Below are positions 40,762 to 51,405 of a DNA stretch of 64,000 bases, piece by piece (position 1 is the first letter of the stretch; each line of letters opens with the position of its first letter). Under the pieces are notes generated by a model. It was not told where the DNA came from. It saw only the letters and a list, made by a program, of their open reading frames with translations, and made no database searches. A program made the position numbers and the translations under genes. The DNA comes from Saccharomycopsis crataegensis (Eukaryota > Ascomycota > Saccharomycetes > Ascoideales > Saccharomycopsidaceae), in contig NW_027043837.1 in the NCBI RefSeq assembly GCF_037102585.1, forward strand, positions 608,501 through 672,500, given 5' to 3'.

Positions 40762-43227
40762 ATGTCTTTCATAGCATTTGCCCGTGTGAAAATAAGAACT
40801 CACAAGTATTTACTTATAGGATCCGTCTTATTGGTGTCATTATTTTACGTCTTGTATGAGAATGACCATTATCTTAACCCAAAAGTAATAAATGACGAAA
40901 TCAGCGTGCCACATGCTTATTCTGACAACGAAGAAATCGAGGATTCCACTACAATGGATAATGTACAGGTTTCTTCAAAATACCCAACTGTCGGGGCAGA
41001 TTTTGGGAAATCTAGGGATGAATCAGATTACAAGATTCTGGGAGAAGACCCGGTGTCATTGCCTAGAAGCTTCCACTTCCCTCCTGACCCACAAAACATA
41101 TTTACGCTTCCAAAAATTGATTATTCCAAAAACAACTACGATAACATTCAATCGAAAGTGTTTGAAGAAAATGGCGGCTTAGACGATGAAGTTAAATTAG
41201 CAAAGATCAGAGAAATGTTTATGAAGAGTTGGAAAACATATAAGAAGTATGCTAAAGGATACGATGAAGTTTTACCACTCAGTCACCAGGGGAAAAACCC
41301 ATTTGTTGGTTGGGCGATCACCCTTATTGATTCATTGGATACTTTGCATTTGATGGGGTTGACTGATGAGTGGGACTGGGCCGTTGGCCAAATAGTGCAA
41401 ATAAATTTCAGAAAATCATTGCGTGAATATATTCCAACTTTTGAAACTGTCATTAGAGCTTTTGGAGGATTGGTTTCTGCGTATGATTTATCTGAAGATC
41501 CAAGATTGCTTGATAAAGCTATTGAATGTGGGGACATGTTGGTGGGGATCTTTGACACGCCTAACAACATGCCGTTACTATATTATAGATGGGCTGCAAA
41601 AGATACAAAGAACCCTAAATTTGCGTCAATCCATGGTTCTGTTGCTGAATTTGGTACATTGTTGCTTGAGTTCACTAGATTGGGTCAAATCACTGGCAAT
41701 GATACTTATTATCACTTTGTTCATAAAATTGTCGAAGAAGTTGACAAGTTCATAAAGGAAGAGAAGTTCAAACACCCTGACCATATCTTGAACGGGTTGC
41801 TTCCAACCCACTTGGATATCTCTGGTTGCCATGCGGTGGTTTATCCAGAAAACGGTCTCAGCAATGATCAAAAAGATGTAAGCAAATTTTTACCTTCATT
41901 TGCTAATGGTCAAAAAGTATTGTGTCAATTGGTAGGTCTTAAACATTCGCCACACGAAAAGTTAACCTACACTCTCGGTGGTCTTTCTGATTCTTATTAT
42001 GAATATTTGATCAAGCAGTACCATTTATTGAATGGGGCAGTTGGAAAGTACCTTGACATGTTCAGGTATTCGACCCTGAAAATGACAAAGTACATGTTTT
42101 TCAAAGCCAAGTTACCATCAATATTATTAGCAGAATCTAATACGGTTCCTCATTTGAAATCTGATCCCGATGACGTTTTGTTCTTGTCAGAATTCAAAAC
42201 AGAAAAGCCTGGCGATAAAGTTATTAGTGAAAAGACCTGGATTTCCCACTTGAGTTGCTTCGCCGGTGGAATGTTTGGGCTATCGTCCAGAATCACTGGA
42301 AATGATGAAGAATTGCAAATTGCCAAGAAACTTACCAATGGTTGTTATAAGATTTATGAACTAATGGAACTAATGCCAGAATGGATGATTGTGGAGCACT
42401 GTCCCGAAGGAACGACTGAAGATGATCCAGAATGCCAATTTGATGTCAGAGATAAAATTAAAAGGATAAGGATGGAAACCGAAGGGCTCATGGAGTCACA
42501 TCTTTCATCCGACTATGATTTATTGAACGGTATTGAATTCAACGGTGGTTACTCAAATAGATACGATAACTTGGCTGAACAATTACCCGAGAGTGAAGTT
42601 AATATAGGAAGTGATGGTATTAGCGAAGAAGACCGCTTGTACAGAGACATTAATGTTGATGACCAGAATTTTGATCAATATAAATTGGGCAGGAATGGTG
42701 GTAAATATGATACTAGCAAAATTAAAAAGTTCCCTCCAAAGCCGAAACCAAAGTTCCAAATGCGATTTCCAATCGTTGAATCTAATTTGGCAGGAGAAAA
42801 GCTCACCAGAAACAAAAGAGGTGACATAATCTGGAGAGTCGGAGATACTTTTAATGTTCCATTATACGCCAATAACATGGATCCAAAGTTCATTTTGAGA
42901 CCAGAATTAATCGAGTCAGTTTTTTACATGTATAGAATCACTGGTGATTTGGAATGGAGAGAGAAGGGGTGGAAAATGTTCATGAATACTTTAAAGCATG
43001 TGAGTATTCCAGAAGGCGCTGCTGCTTTGAAAGATGTTAGCCATTTATATTTGTCAAATGGCGCTATAAATAAAGGAAATGCTAAAGACAGTTGTGAAAG
43101 TTTCTGGTTCGCAGAAACTTTGAAGTATTATTATTTATTGTTTTCGGATAAAGAAGTTTGGAGTTTAGATGATTGGGTGCTTAATACCGAAGCTCATCCT
43201 TTTAGAAGGGCTGCTGGGAAAAAATGA
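40762..43227 (+). CDS. MNL2: GH47 mannosidase-like protein Mnl2, type II membrane
   Basis: 821 residues. A cytosolic tail with RTHK is followed by a signal anchor at ~15-32 (YLLIGSVLLVSLFYVLY), a stem to ~130, then the GH47 (alpha/alpha)7 domain: SWKTYKKYAKGYDEVLPLS, WAITLIDSLDTLHLMGL, FETVIRAFGGLVSAY, SIHGSVAEFGTLLLEFT, HLSCFAGGMFGL, RPELIESVFYMYRITGD, and KDSCESFWFAETLKYYYLLF. Length fits S. cerevisiae Mnl2 (849), an ER/secretory protein that helps trim N-glycans for ERAD. A charged insert at ~575-690 splits the domain, as in Mnl2. Enzymatic residues look conserved, but I could not check all. Confidence 0.9.
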   Translation: MSFIAFARVKIRTHKYLLIGSVLLVSLFYVLYENDHYLNPKVINDEISVPHAYSDNEEIEDSTTMDNVQVSSKYPTVGADFGKSRDESDYKILGEDPVSLPRSFHFPPDPQNIFTLPKIDYSKNNYDNIQSKVFEENGGLDDEVKLAKIREMFMKSWKTYKKYAKGYDEVLPLSHQGKNPFVGWAITLIDSLDTLHLMGLTDEWDWAVGQIVQINFRKSLREYIPTFETVIRAFGGLVSAYDLSEDPRLLDKAIECGDMLVGIFDTPNNMPLLYYRWAAKDTKNPKFASIHGSVAEFGTLLLEFTRLGQITGNDTYYHFVHKIVEEVDKFIKEEKFKHPDHILNGLLPTHLDISGCHAVVYPENGLSNDQKDVSKFLPSFANGQKVLCQLVGLKHSPHEKLTYTLGGLSDSYYEYLIKQYHLLNGAVGKYLDMFRYSTLKMTKYMFFKAKLPSILLAESNTVPHLKSDPDDVLFLSEFKTEKPGDKVISEKTWISHLSCFAGGMFGLSSRITGNDEELQIAKKLTNGCYKIYELMELMPEWMIVEHCPEGTTEDDPECQFDVRDKIKRIRMETEGLMESHLSSDYDLLNGIEFNGGYSNRYDNLAEQLPESEVNIGSDGISEEDRLYRDINVDDQNFDQYKLGRNGGKYDTSKIKKFPPKPKPKFQMRFPIVESNLAGEKLTRNKRGDIIWRVGDTFNVPLYANNMDPKFILRPELIESVFYMYRITGDLEWREKGWKMFMNTLKHVSIPEGAAALKDVSHLYLSNGAINKGNAKDSCESFWFAETLKYYYLLFSDKEVWSLDDWVLNTEAHPFRRAAGKK

Positions 43228-43698
43228 TGGTATGAAACATGAAGAACACTCCACTCAGTGGAGCATGTAGCTCTTCTTCCCTATTATAGCACCTCTTTTC
43301 TATTATGGGTGTATATTTGGTTTATTTTGCTTGTGTTATATGTACTTTATTTGATAGTAATTGATAAAAAGCATTATTTGTAACTTTTTTAAAACCGAAA
43401 TTTTTTTATATATAAAGAAATGGTCCTTTGATGGGAAGAAATAGCGATACTTGAGACTTTCAAATAAGAATTTTTCATTTCTAATTACCCATTTTATTTA
43501 AAAATCTGGTCAATCAAAATGAATTTTTGTTAATGGTAGTAGCTATCGATAGCTCACCAATCGGTAAATGGTCAGGAGCGTCCGCGATCAAAAAATAAAA
43601 CAAGGAAAAAAAAAAACGCTTGTCAAAAACATCAACGATCTTGATTTATGATCTGACATATCAATCTTAGAAAATCGTCTTTAATCATCATTCAGGTA
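43228..43698. other. Intergenic, promoter of Dcr2-like gene
   Basis: 471 bp; A/T-rich terminator of MNL2, then a promoter with ATCGATAGCTCACCAATCGG near 43546 (palindromic ATCGAT) and an A-tract just before 43620. No gene is seen. Confidence 0.45.
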
Positions 43699-45558
43699 AT
43701 GCTCTCAAAAAAATTGATCAGGGCAATCATATACGGTTTGGGTGGTTTTTTCATATTAAGTACCATCTGGATAGTGAAACGGAAAACTTATGACTCGGAG
43801 GTCCATCCAATTGAGTTGACTTTTGAGCAAACTTATGGTTTTGATGATTTTGATGAGTATATTCTTGATATCCGGTTCAAAAAGTGTTCCAAAGCCTTGT
43901 CTGATTGTACAATACAAGATTCTGACTCTGAAAAGTCATTGAATATCAAATGGGTCAGGATCAATAAGAATTTGTTTCTCAGGAACCAAAATCAATGGAA
44001 TCTTGATTTCAACAATTATTATTTATTTATTAAAACCATAAATGCACCAGAGCTCAAGAAAGATGCCTACCTCTCTGAAAACTTCCATAAAAAAGACAAA
44101 TTTGTGAATCAAATAGCCATTTACAATCCAGAAGTCGATTCATCTAAGGAAAACAAGGATAAAATACCTTCAAGAATTATCAGTGAGTTCAATAATAAAG
44201 GGGAGTCACTTACTAAAATGATTACTGATAACTATATTTATACCAAGAATATGCTATTTTCAGGGGCCGAAAAGAGAAATGAGTTGCGAATTCCAAGCTT
44301 GAAAGAGGTCAAAGGTTTGGGTTGGACTCAAGTGGATCATGGATTGTGGTACAAATTAGGAGCACTCAATGCTCAGAACACATTGCAAAAGCTTGATGTT
44401 ATTTATGGAGAAGATGCTATTGATCCTCGTGCGGACTGGTATATGATTCCAAATAACTTGGATATTGAAGGCCAAGAATTCTCAACTTTTTTAACTTTGC
44501 AAAACAAGCACTTGCTTAATTCAGCAAAAACCATAAAAAAACCAAATTTAAAAATTAATTCCAATGGGGAATTCAAAATCTTACAAGTTGCAGACCTTCA
44601 TTTCTCTACAGGGGTTGGTGAATGTAGAGACCCTTTCCCTGAAGAATCAGCAACAGATTGTGAAGCTGACCCAAGAACCCTAAAGTTCCTCAGAAAAGTT
44701 TTGGATATTGAAAAGCCTGACTTCGTTGTATTAACTGGAGATCAGATATTCGGAGAGACATCTCCAGACGCTTTGTCATCTTTGTTGAAATCGTTGGCGT
44801 TATTCATTGAGTATAAAATTCCATTCGCCACTGTCTTGGGAAATCATGACGACGAAAGTACTCTAACGAGAGAACAGGTAATGCAAATAACCAGTAATTT
44901 ACCTTATTCCCTTTCGCAGGTAGGTCCAAAGAAGGTTTCAGGTGTGGGTAACTACTACCTCACAGTTGACGGGCCAAAATCCTCTAATCCGGCAATGCTG
45001 TTGTGGTTCTTAGATACCCACAAATATTCCCCACTGCCAAAGACTAATCCTGGATATGATTGGTTGAAGGATAATCAATTAGATTGGCTTGAAATTGAGC
45101 ATGCTGAATTGAAGCCTGCAATTTCCAAATACTCACACATTCACTTATCTATGGCTTTCTTCCATATCCCTATTCCAGAATTTAGAAATTTCAAAGGAGA
45201 TAATGTTGTGGGATCAGCAAAAGAGGGGGTTACCGCTTCAAACTATAATACAGGTGTTAGGACAGTCTTTTCTAAGATTGGGGTGAGTGTGGTATCGGTT
45301 GGTCATGACCATTGTAACGACTTCTGTTTATTTGATGTTGAGGAAGGTGCAAAGAGCAATAATAATCTATGGCTATGTTATGGGGGTGCAGCTGGGGAAG
45401 GTGGGTATGCAGGGTACGGTGGTACCAGCAGACGAGTTAGGGTCTTCCAAATAGATACCAATCGTAACAGTGTATCTAGTTGGAAGCGTTTAGAAAACGA
45501 TCCGCATAATATATTTGACAAGCAGCTCTTGGTTGATGGGGGAGTGGCAAGAATGTGA
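43699..45558 (+). CDS. Calcineurin-like metallophosphatase, Dcr2/Sia1 family
   Basis: 619 residues. An N-terminal membrane segment at ~8-26 (AIIYGLGGFFILSTIWIV) is followed by a ~260-residue region of its own, then the metallophosphoesterase domain with VADLHFSTG (DxH), VVLTGDQIFGE (GDxx), VLGNHDDESTLTRE (GNHD), FFHIPIPE and SVGHDHCNDFC (GHDH). All metal ligands are present. WLCYGGAAGEGGYAGYGG near the end is typical of the Dcr2/Sia1/YLR361C group. Dcr2 affects cell-cycle entry and the unfolded-protein response by dephosphorylating Sic1 and Ire1. Dcr2 and Sia1 cannot be separated here; the length (619) is nearer Sia1 (622). Confidence 0.9.
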   Translation: MLSKKLIRAIIYGLGGFFILSTIWIVKRKTYDSEVHPIELTFEQTYGFDDFDEYILDIRFKKCSKALSDCTIQDSDSEKSLNIKWVRINKNLFLRNQNQWNLDFNNYYLFIKTINAPELKKDAYLSENFHKKDKFVNQIAIYNPEVDSSKENKDKIPSRIISEFNNKGESLTKMITDNYIYTKNMLFSGAEKRNELRIPSLKEVKGLGWTQVDHGLWYKLGALNAQNTLQKLDVIYGEDAIDPRADWYMIPNNLDIEGQEFSTFLTLQNKHLLNSAKTIKKPNLKINSNGEFKILQVADLHFSTGVGECRDPFPEESATDCEADPRTLKFLRKVLDIEKPDFVVLTGDQIFGETSPDALSSLLKSLALFIEYKIPFATVLGNHDDESTLTREQVMQITSNLPYSLSQVGPKKVSGVGNYYLTVDGPKSSNPAMLLWFLDTHKYSPLPKTNPGYDWLKDNQLDWLEIEHAELKPAISKYSHIHLSMAFFHIPIPEFRNFKGDNVVGSAKEGVTASNYNTGVRTVFSKIGVSVVSVGHDHCNDFCLFDVEEGAKSNNNLWLCYGGAAGEGGYAGYGGTSRRVRVFQIDTNRNSVSSWKRLENDPHNIFDKQLLVDGGVARM

Positions 45559-45740
45559 GATATTTTTTTCACGAAGGAGATGCTCTTCATTTCCATATTT
45601 CAAGTTTCTGTTTTATCCAGTTTTTATTTTTTATTTCATTATTTTTTTTGCTTTTGCTTTGCTTTTAGTACTTTAATTCATTACTAAATTCTACTTCTGT
45701 AATGATATTTACATGTTTCATTCATTATGTTATATATCAC

Positions 45741-46784
45741 CTAAGTCATTCCCAATAGACTATTCAAATCACGTTCCTCTATTTTCCTTTCAATGATTTC
45801 TATATCTTCTATGTTATGTACCAATACTTTATCATTACTCAAGTTTAATTCAAAAATAAACACACCACTCAACACTCTCTCAAACTCTTTGCAGTCAAAA
45901 GAAGAATTATTATCATTGATGAATAATGTATCAAGCGTCTGATTGAAATTATTTAAATTTGAGTCCCTTAGAAACTTTTCATCTATTTTGACAGCCCTAT
46001 ATAGACCCAGATTCTCGGCCTCAGTCTTCATTACCGTAGTATCCAGATAATCGCCGGCGTGCGTTTCACTTTCAAGCAAATGAGAACAATCCTCCGTACA
46101 ACTCCTCCATTTGACAATAATCTTATATGTCCAAGGAAATAAGCTGTATCTATGACTATGATTAATCGATTTTATCACAGATTCAGATCCATCGAACGAA
46201 AACTTATCAAGCAACTCTGATTCTAATTGGTTTTCCAATTCCTTATTGTCGTCAAACCTGGTACAATCAATCTGTATGCTGGGCTTCTCAACATGAATAC
46301 TTGAAATATGTAGCCTAACTTTGGGATTTATTATAAAGCTTGTGAGAAGCTTTCTTAAAGCTTTCAATGCTATTAGATAAGGATATTTGTTCTTTATAAT
46401 GGGTAGTAGTGGATGGGTGTGTGGACATACCCTTAAAATGACGTGATCGGACAATCTTCCATCTTCGAAAGAGTTTTGAAGCAAGTTTGGGATTTGGCAC
46501 TCCAAAAAACTTCTCATTTCATTAAGATTGATCAACCGCTTATTATCACTGGCTAATTTATCCATGTTATCAGTATTGTGGTCACCTATTGGTTCAGTCT
46601 CTTGAAATTGTAACTTAGTGGGGGGGTTTGCGCTCTTGAATATGACATGATGCCTTGGATCTAACGATAGAGACTTATAGCAATAATTTTTGTAAAAATG
46701 CTTGGGGAGCACCAAACTTCGAAATAAAAGTGGCATTGCTCTATTATTTCCGTAAATCTTATGAAATATCAAATCACTGCTCAT
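45741..46784 (-). CDS. Protein of unknown function with mitochondrial-type N-terminus
   Basis: 347 residues, with no family I recognise. The second Met (residue 17) begins a Lys/Arg/Phe/Leu-rich, acid-free stretch (MPLLFRSLVLPKHFYKNYCY) that looks like a mitochondrial targeting sequence; translation could start there. A middle block reads LRVCPHTHPLLPIIKNKYPYLIALKALRKLLTSFIINPKVRLHISSI (given as neighbouring pieces in the source frame), followed by a FPWTYKIIVKWRSC segment and a C-terminal GVFIFELNLSNDKVLVHNIEDIEIIER block. The look is that of a conserved fungal mitochondrial matrix protein. This is inferred from composition only. Confidence 0.7.
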   Translation of the reverse strand: MSSDLIFHKIYGNNRAMPLLFRSLVLPKHFYKNYCYKSLSLDPRHHVIFKSANPPTKLQFQETEPIGDHNTDNMDKLASDNKRLINLNEMRSFLECQIPNLLQNSFEDGRLSDHVILRVCPHTHPLLPIIKNKYPYLIALKALRKLLTSFIINPKVRLHISSIHVEKPSIQIDCTRFDDNKELENQLESELLDKFSFDGSESVIKSINHSHRYSLFPWTYKIIVKWRSCTEDCSHLLESETHAGDYLDTTVMKTEAENLGLYRAVKIDEKFLRDSNLNNFNQTLDTLFINDNNSSFDCKEFERVLSGVFIFELNLSNDKVLVHNIEDIEIIERKIEERDLNSLLGMT

Positions 46785-47002
46785 AAATTCTAGTGATATG
46801 AGGAAACTTTTCTAAAGCTTCGCATATTATTTTTTTTTTTTTTTTTATTTTTTCTTTTTTGTTCAGATGCGTGCTTGCTTTTGACATATACACCAAAACG
46901 GCTGATAATTACAAAATTAATACTTAGAGTTAATCAACTGAGAAAATAACTAGGTTAACGAAAAATAAATCATAGAGAATACAAAACTTTTTGAAATATA
47001 AA

Positions 47003-50000
47003 TCATACAATTCTAATACCATTAGCAGCGGCTTTAGCCAAGATTTCTGTTTGGGTAATTCGTGCAACTGCCTCACGTTCTTGAAGTCTTCCCGCCACAT
47101 ACAGCTTCTGTCCTTTTGCTATCAATATTCTCAAAATTATATCCTCGGTCTCCGATTTAACAGCAAGTGGATCAGTTTCAGCAGCCTTGACTTCCTGTTT
47201 AGCCTGGGCTCTAGCCTTTGCAGAACCTTGAGCCATAATCGTTTTGGATCTAGCAACAGTGCCTGACCTTGTAAGTTTAATACTATCTTTAGACTTGGGG
47301 CCCTTTGTTATACCAGTTAAGTCCGAAATATCATAATAATTTTTCTCCTTGATGTATCTGTTGACAGAAGGAATTAGCTGCTGTAATTCTTCAACCAATG
47401 AACTAACGTCGGTTACATAATGTACAGGAACTAAAAGTAGAGTTTGATATTTATGATCCTGCAATTTTTCCAATGGAGGACCTTCACCGTTAGCATAAAA
47501 GAATTCCACGCACAAAATTTTTAACCATTCAAAGGTAATTTCCAATTCAATCTGAGTCAAAGGTCTATTGGAATTTCCTCCCAAACTAGCAATTGCATTT
47601 TGCCAAATATTGTTGTTAGATTCTGATACCAAAGAGTTCCTTGCAGAGCTCAATGGAGGTAAAAGAAGTAAATCGGCGGTAGTTAAGACAACGGACCAGC
47701 ATTCCAACATCACTTTAATTAACATCTTATTTGTCAAAATTTCAGCCAAGACAAATAAATTAGAGTTCAAATAGTTTCCTAATGGGGAAATAGCACCTCT
47801 AAGGGTATCCTTTCCAGGTCTCATGGATCCATTATTACCACAAGTTGTTTTCAATGTTGAGCGCGAGAGAGAATAGAAAATGAATTTCGAAAATTTGTTC
47901 ACCATCAAACTTATAGATCTATCTCTGATTCTAACCAACGATCTATGTGCTCTTCCTAAACAGAAAAGAGCGTCCACCTTTTCACTTTCCATAGAAATTG
48001 AGCACATCAATCTTCCTTGGGTATCCAATTCATACCATCTATCATGAGGAATACCATTATCATTATACTTTCTAGGATCAAGATGAATCGTAGCTCTTCC
48101 AAGGATCTCGTGGCTTCTAACGGTGGATTTTGAATCATCCCAGACAGTAGCAGTGAGGAAGCCTGGATTAGACATAGGAACCGTGAATTCAAACTCTTCG
48201 TTAAATTGTGGGTTCAAATCATCAAGGATTTTACGGGTTTTACCAACGGTAGATCTAGAACTTGAGTCTGTAAGCATGACGTACGTATCAGAAAAGCCAT
48301 CAGAGCCTACTGCCTTCAAATTTTCTGCCTTGACAATCTTGATTGAAAACAAATTTAGAGAACTTGAAGATTTCGGTGGTCCTTCTCTAGCTTGAATAAT
48401 AGCCGAAATATTTTCAGGATTGACCAGATCCTCAATCTTATCAATGTTTTGTAGCATTGCTCCGATATTGTTCAAAAGCACGCAAGTCCGTTCCTTAAAT
48501 TTGTAAGGTTTTGGCGGTTCAACTTTTTGATTACCAGTCACTGCCGCTCTGACACCTGATAACCACTTCATGGCATTGTTTTCATCGTCTTGTGGTACCA
48601 CCGTACCATCGTCCCCAAAGTCTGCAATTTCAGCAGAGGCATCATTCAAGTCCATGGTAATAATCTCGAGGCACTTATAACCGTAGGTGGTAATGGATTC
48701 GCAAATACCCTTAATCATAATTGTATAGAGCTTGCTGAGTTGATACTCATTCTCCCAGCCCAAGTCTTTCAAAACAGACAAATTCTGATTAAAAATTCGT
48801 AGGCAGTTTTTCACTGACCCGGAAACTTTATCTGGATCATCCTCAAGTACTTCAAAATTATCTTGCTCAAAAGCGTTAATAATCATTTGCTTTATTTTAG
48901 ACTCGCAATCATGGACAAAATTCTCAACAAATGGATAAAAAAACTGTTCCAAATTGAAAGGGAACGGGTTTCTAGAGACGCTCATAACTTGCTCATAAGA
49001 AAATCTAACATCGCATAGCTTCTTATATATACTAATCGCATCATCGTAATTGACAGAATCAAGGTTTCCCTCTTTCTCTTTAATTCTATTCACAATGTGA
49101 TAAAGCATGGCTCTTGAATCTCTTCCAAAACCTGAAGTGAATTGTTGTGTTGTAAGATGAACAATATTAATAATTCCTAAAAAAGATTGTTTGAACCGTG
49201 CTTGGGTTTGCTGCAAAGTTTCGATAATTTCAATAGCAGCATTATAGACATGTAGTAATGTAAGTGACGAGTCTCTAGGAATTTTTGATAAGATATCGAC
49301 ATATTTTCCATCAATTGCCTTACCAACAGCTATGGTCAATCTCCTTTCCCATTTCTTAGTTAATCCCGATTTGACAATGAATTCTTCATAACTTGGGTCA
49401 GCTTGTACATAATCTAGCAAAAACATGATGTATTTGTTAAACTTGGGTCTGGTGGGTTCAAAAACACATGCCAACAATTTTCTTATGCTTCCCATTATCT
49501 GCAAATAGACTATCTGAACATTATTGACCCACTCTTTTTTATCAGGTTCAGGCCATTCTAAAATATCCATTTCATCATCATGTTTTAAACATCTAAAAGC
49601 AGTGTTGATTACTGTTCCACATTTGGTGGTATCAATATCAACGATCTCACCGGTATTCACTGTCAAGTTGATCACGGTGTTATTTGCTGCCGTGAAAAGT
49701 AGTGCAGCTTTAGCTGTATCATTTACTCTCCAATAACTTGATACAAGTTGAATAAGTTCATTAGTAGTATTGGAAAATAGCAAGGATTCATCATTATTGA
49801 GCTTGTTATATTTAAGACAAACCTCAAGAAGCTTGATATAATATTCTCTTGTTAATGAAGGTATAATATAATAAGGTCCAGATCTTGATGTAGGCAAACT
49901 TTGTCTGTCCATTGCACTGGGCCTTTTCAATTTTGCCAATAGCGAGGCAATTCCCATAGATTCACGATCTTTCCACTGCTTATATTGCTGCTCTGTTAGA

Positions 50001-50962
50001 AAATCTGAGGGAAAATATACCCCTGAATCATTATGCGCGCTTGAAATTATTCCTTTAAGATCTTCTTGTAAAGCAATTTCAGTAGCAGAGTCCTTCAATT
50101 TTCTAACATCATGTTGAAGACTCTCTTTGTCAACGAAAAACATTTCTCCCACCAATTGGACAAGTGGCATTTCACTTATGAGGAAAGATGGTTCTGTGAA
50201 TTTTGTAATGACATTCGCGTTATTTGAGGCAGATGATCCTGTTGAATAGCCATAATTAACCATACTTTTGGTTTTTGTATCCATTGAAGATTTTGTTTCT
50301 TTCAAGTATGCAATCGCAGCTTCGGTATTTTTCTCATTTCTAATAGCTTCGATCAATATACTTATAAAATGAGAGAGTTCTTTGAATATAACCGCGTTAA
50401 CTTCGACATTTGGATCTCTTATGAATGGGATTTCCTTGTTGATGGCCTTAGTATACATATTGATTAAGTAGCTGGGATTTCTAGTATCAGATGAGGGGAT
50501 TTGAGGGATCATTGTGTAGAAACTGAGCATACATCTCCTAGTTCCATCCGATAAGTACTTATGAGATGCTTTGATAGCTATTGAATCCAAGATGGCTTTA
50601 AGGTTCTTGAGGGTATCTTTTGGTAATTTATAATTATTCTCTGATTCTTCCTTAGAGTCAAAATGCGATAGAAGTTTGGTTAAGGGCTTTGAGCTTGAAG
50701 TTGGCGCACTGTATGAAGTCCTTTTTGCATTGGTTGAGCTGCTGGAAGCAGATAACAGGGCAGGGCTACTTGATGAGGCAGCTTTTGGGGTTATTATTGG
50801 TGTTCTAAAGCGTGGTTCCGTACGATAGTCAATGATAGCCACTTGAAGGACCTTTAGATAAACGTCATGAATATTAATCGAGCTAACATCAGTGAGGTTC
50901 ATTGATGATAACGAGCTCAGCAAGCTGCCATTTCCAGATACAATTGATGTAACCCTATTCAT
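47003..50962 (-). CDS. Git1/Munc13-like protein with C2 domain between MHD regions
   Basis: 1319 residues. The first ~130 are Ser-rich and disordered. A large helical region follows (~150-860), with MHD1-type blocks. A C2 domain at about 875-1000 (LNLFSIKIVKAENLKAVGSD, SDTYVMLTD, LNPQFNEEFEFTVP, VWDDSKS) keeps several of the Ca2+/lipid-loop acidic residues (D in GSDGFSDTY and VWDD). An MHD2-like helical region follows to ~1240, then a basic/Ala-rich tail with TKGPKSKDSIKLTRSGTVARSK. This order (MUN-C2-MUN) resembles S. pombe Git1 and the DUF810/Unc13 family. A role in membrane traffic or cAMP signalling is suggested by those relatives only. Confidence 0.82.
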   Translation of the reverse strand: MNRVTSIVSGNGSLLSSLSSMNLTDVSSINIHDVYLKVLQVAIIDYRTEPRFRTPIITPKAASSSSPALLSASSSSTNAKRTSYSAPTSSSKPLTKLLSHFDSKEESENNYKLPKDTLKNLKAILDSIAIKASHKYLSDGTRRCMLSFYTMIPQIPSSDTRNPSYLINMYTKAINKEIPFIRDPNVEVNAVIFKELSHFISILIEAIRNEKNTEAAIAYLKETKSSMDTKTKSMVNYGYSTGSSASNNANVITKFTEPSFLISEMPLVQLVGEMFFVDKESLQHDVRKLKDSATEIALQEDLKGIISSAHNDSGVYFPSDFLTEQQYKQWKDRESMGIASLLAKLKRPSAMDRQSLPTSRSGPYYIIPSLTREYYIKLLEVCLKYNKLNNDESLLFSNTTNELIQLVSSYWRVNDTAKAALLFTAANNTVINLTVNTGEIVDIDTTKCGTVINTAFRCLKHDDEMDILEWPEPDKKEWVNNVQIVYLQIMGSIRKLLACVFEPTRPKFNKYIMFLLDYVQADPSYEEFIVKSGLTKKWERRLTIAVGKAIDGKYVDILSKIPRDSSLTLLHVYNAAIEIIETLQQTQARFKQSFLGIINIVHLTTQQFTSGFGRDSRAMLYHIVNRIKEKEGNLDSVNYDDAISIYKKLCDVRFSYEQVMSVSRNPFPFNLEQFFYPFVENFVHDCESKIKQMIINAFEQDNFEVLEDDPDKVSGSVKNCLRIFNQNLSVLKDLGWENEYQLSKLYTIMIKGICESITTYGYKCLEIITMDLNDASAEIADFGDDGTVVPQDDENNAMKWLSGVRAAVTGNQKVEPPKPYKFKERTCVLLNNIGAMLQNIDKIEDLVNPENISAIIQAREGPPKSSSSLNLFSIKIVKAENLKAVGSDGFSDTYVMLTDSSSRSTVGKTRKILDDLNPQFNEEFEFTVPMSNPGFLTATVWDDSKSTVRSHEILGRATIHLDPRKYNDNGIPHDRWYELDTQGRLMCSISMESEKVDALFCLGRAHRSLVRIRDRSISLMVNKFSKFIFYSLSRSTLKTTCGNNGSMRPGKDTLRGAISPLGNYLNSNLFVLAEILTNKMLIKVMLECWSVVLTTADLLLLPPLSSARNSLVSESNNNIWQNAIASLGGNSNRPLTQIELEITFEWLKILCVEFFYANGEGPPLEKLQDHKYQTLLLVPVHYVTDVSSLVEELQQLIPSVNRYIKEKNYYDISDLTGITKGPKSKDSIKLTRSGTVARSKTIMAQGSAKARAQAKQEVKAAETDPLAVKSETEDIILRILIAKGQKLYVAGRLQEREAVARITQTEILAKAAANGIRIV

Positions 50963-51405
50963 AGGTCTGATGTGTATTTGATTAATTAGTGGTCGGTCAA
51001 GTTATAAATAGATGCTTGGTTTTTAGTTGTATCGTTCCCAAAGGGACACAGGATTTCCAAACAAGAACAAAGAAAAAGTAATGAAGTATGTTAAAGGGCA
51101 CTTGAATGATAAAAAGAAGTTTGTGTTTATGGCGGTATAAACCTTTCAAGAGCTTTCTCTGTTGGACATTAACATTTGGAACATGATAGGTGGTATGTGG
51201 GAGGTTTGTTGATGTTTTTGTTTTTGTAGTGATGATTCGTTTACCCTGTGTGCGATCGCTACATAACCCCACAGAAATTTCTCTTAAGGGGAATTTTACT
51301 TAGGAAGCCGGACACCAACTTAGAAGGGGAGCTTGTGTTAGTGTATATATATAAGGCCCAATTGATTATTCCTGTTTATTAATGTATCAGATAAATTATT
51401 AAAAT
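50963..51405. promoter_or_regulatory. Divergent promoter, Git1-like gene / SWIB gene
   Basis: 443 bp. A TATATATATAAG box at ~51344-51355 lies ~55 bp before the SWIB-protein ATG. No gene; the 91-residue minus-strand frame at 50997-51272 has no support. Confidence 0.5.
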
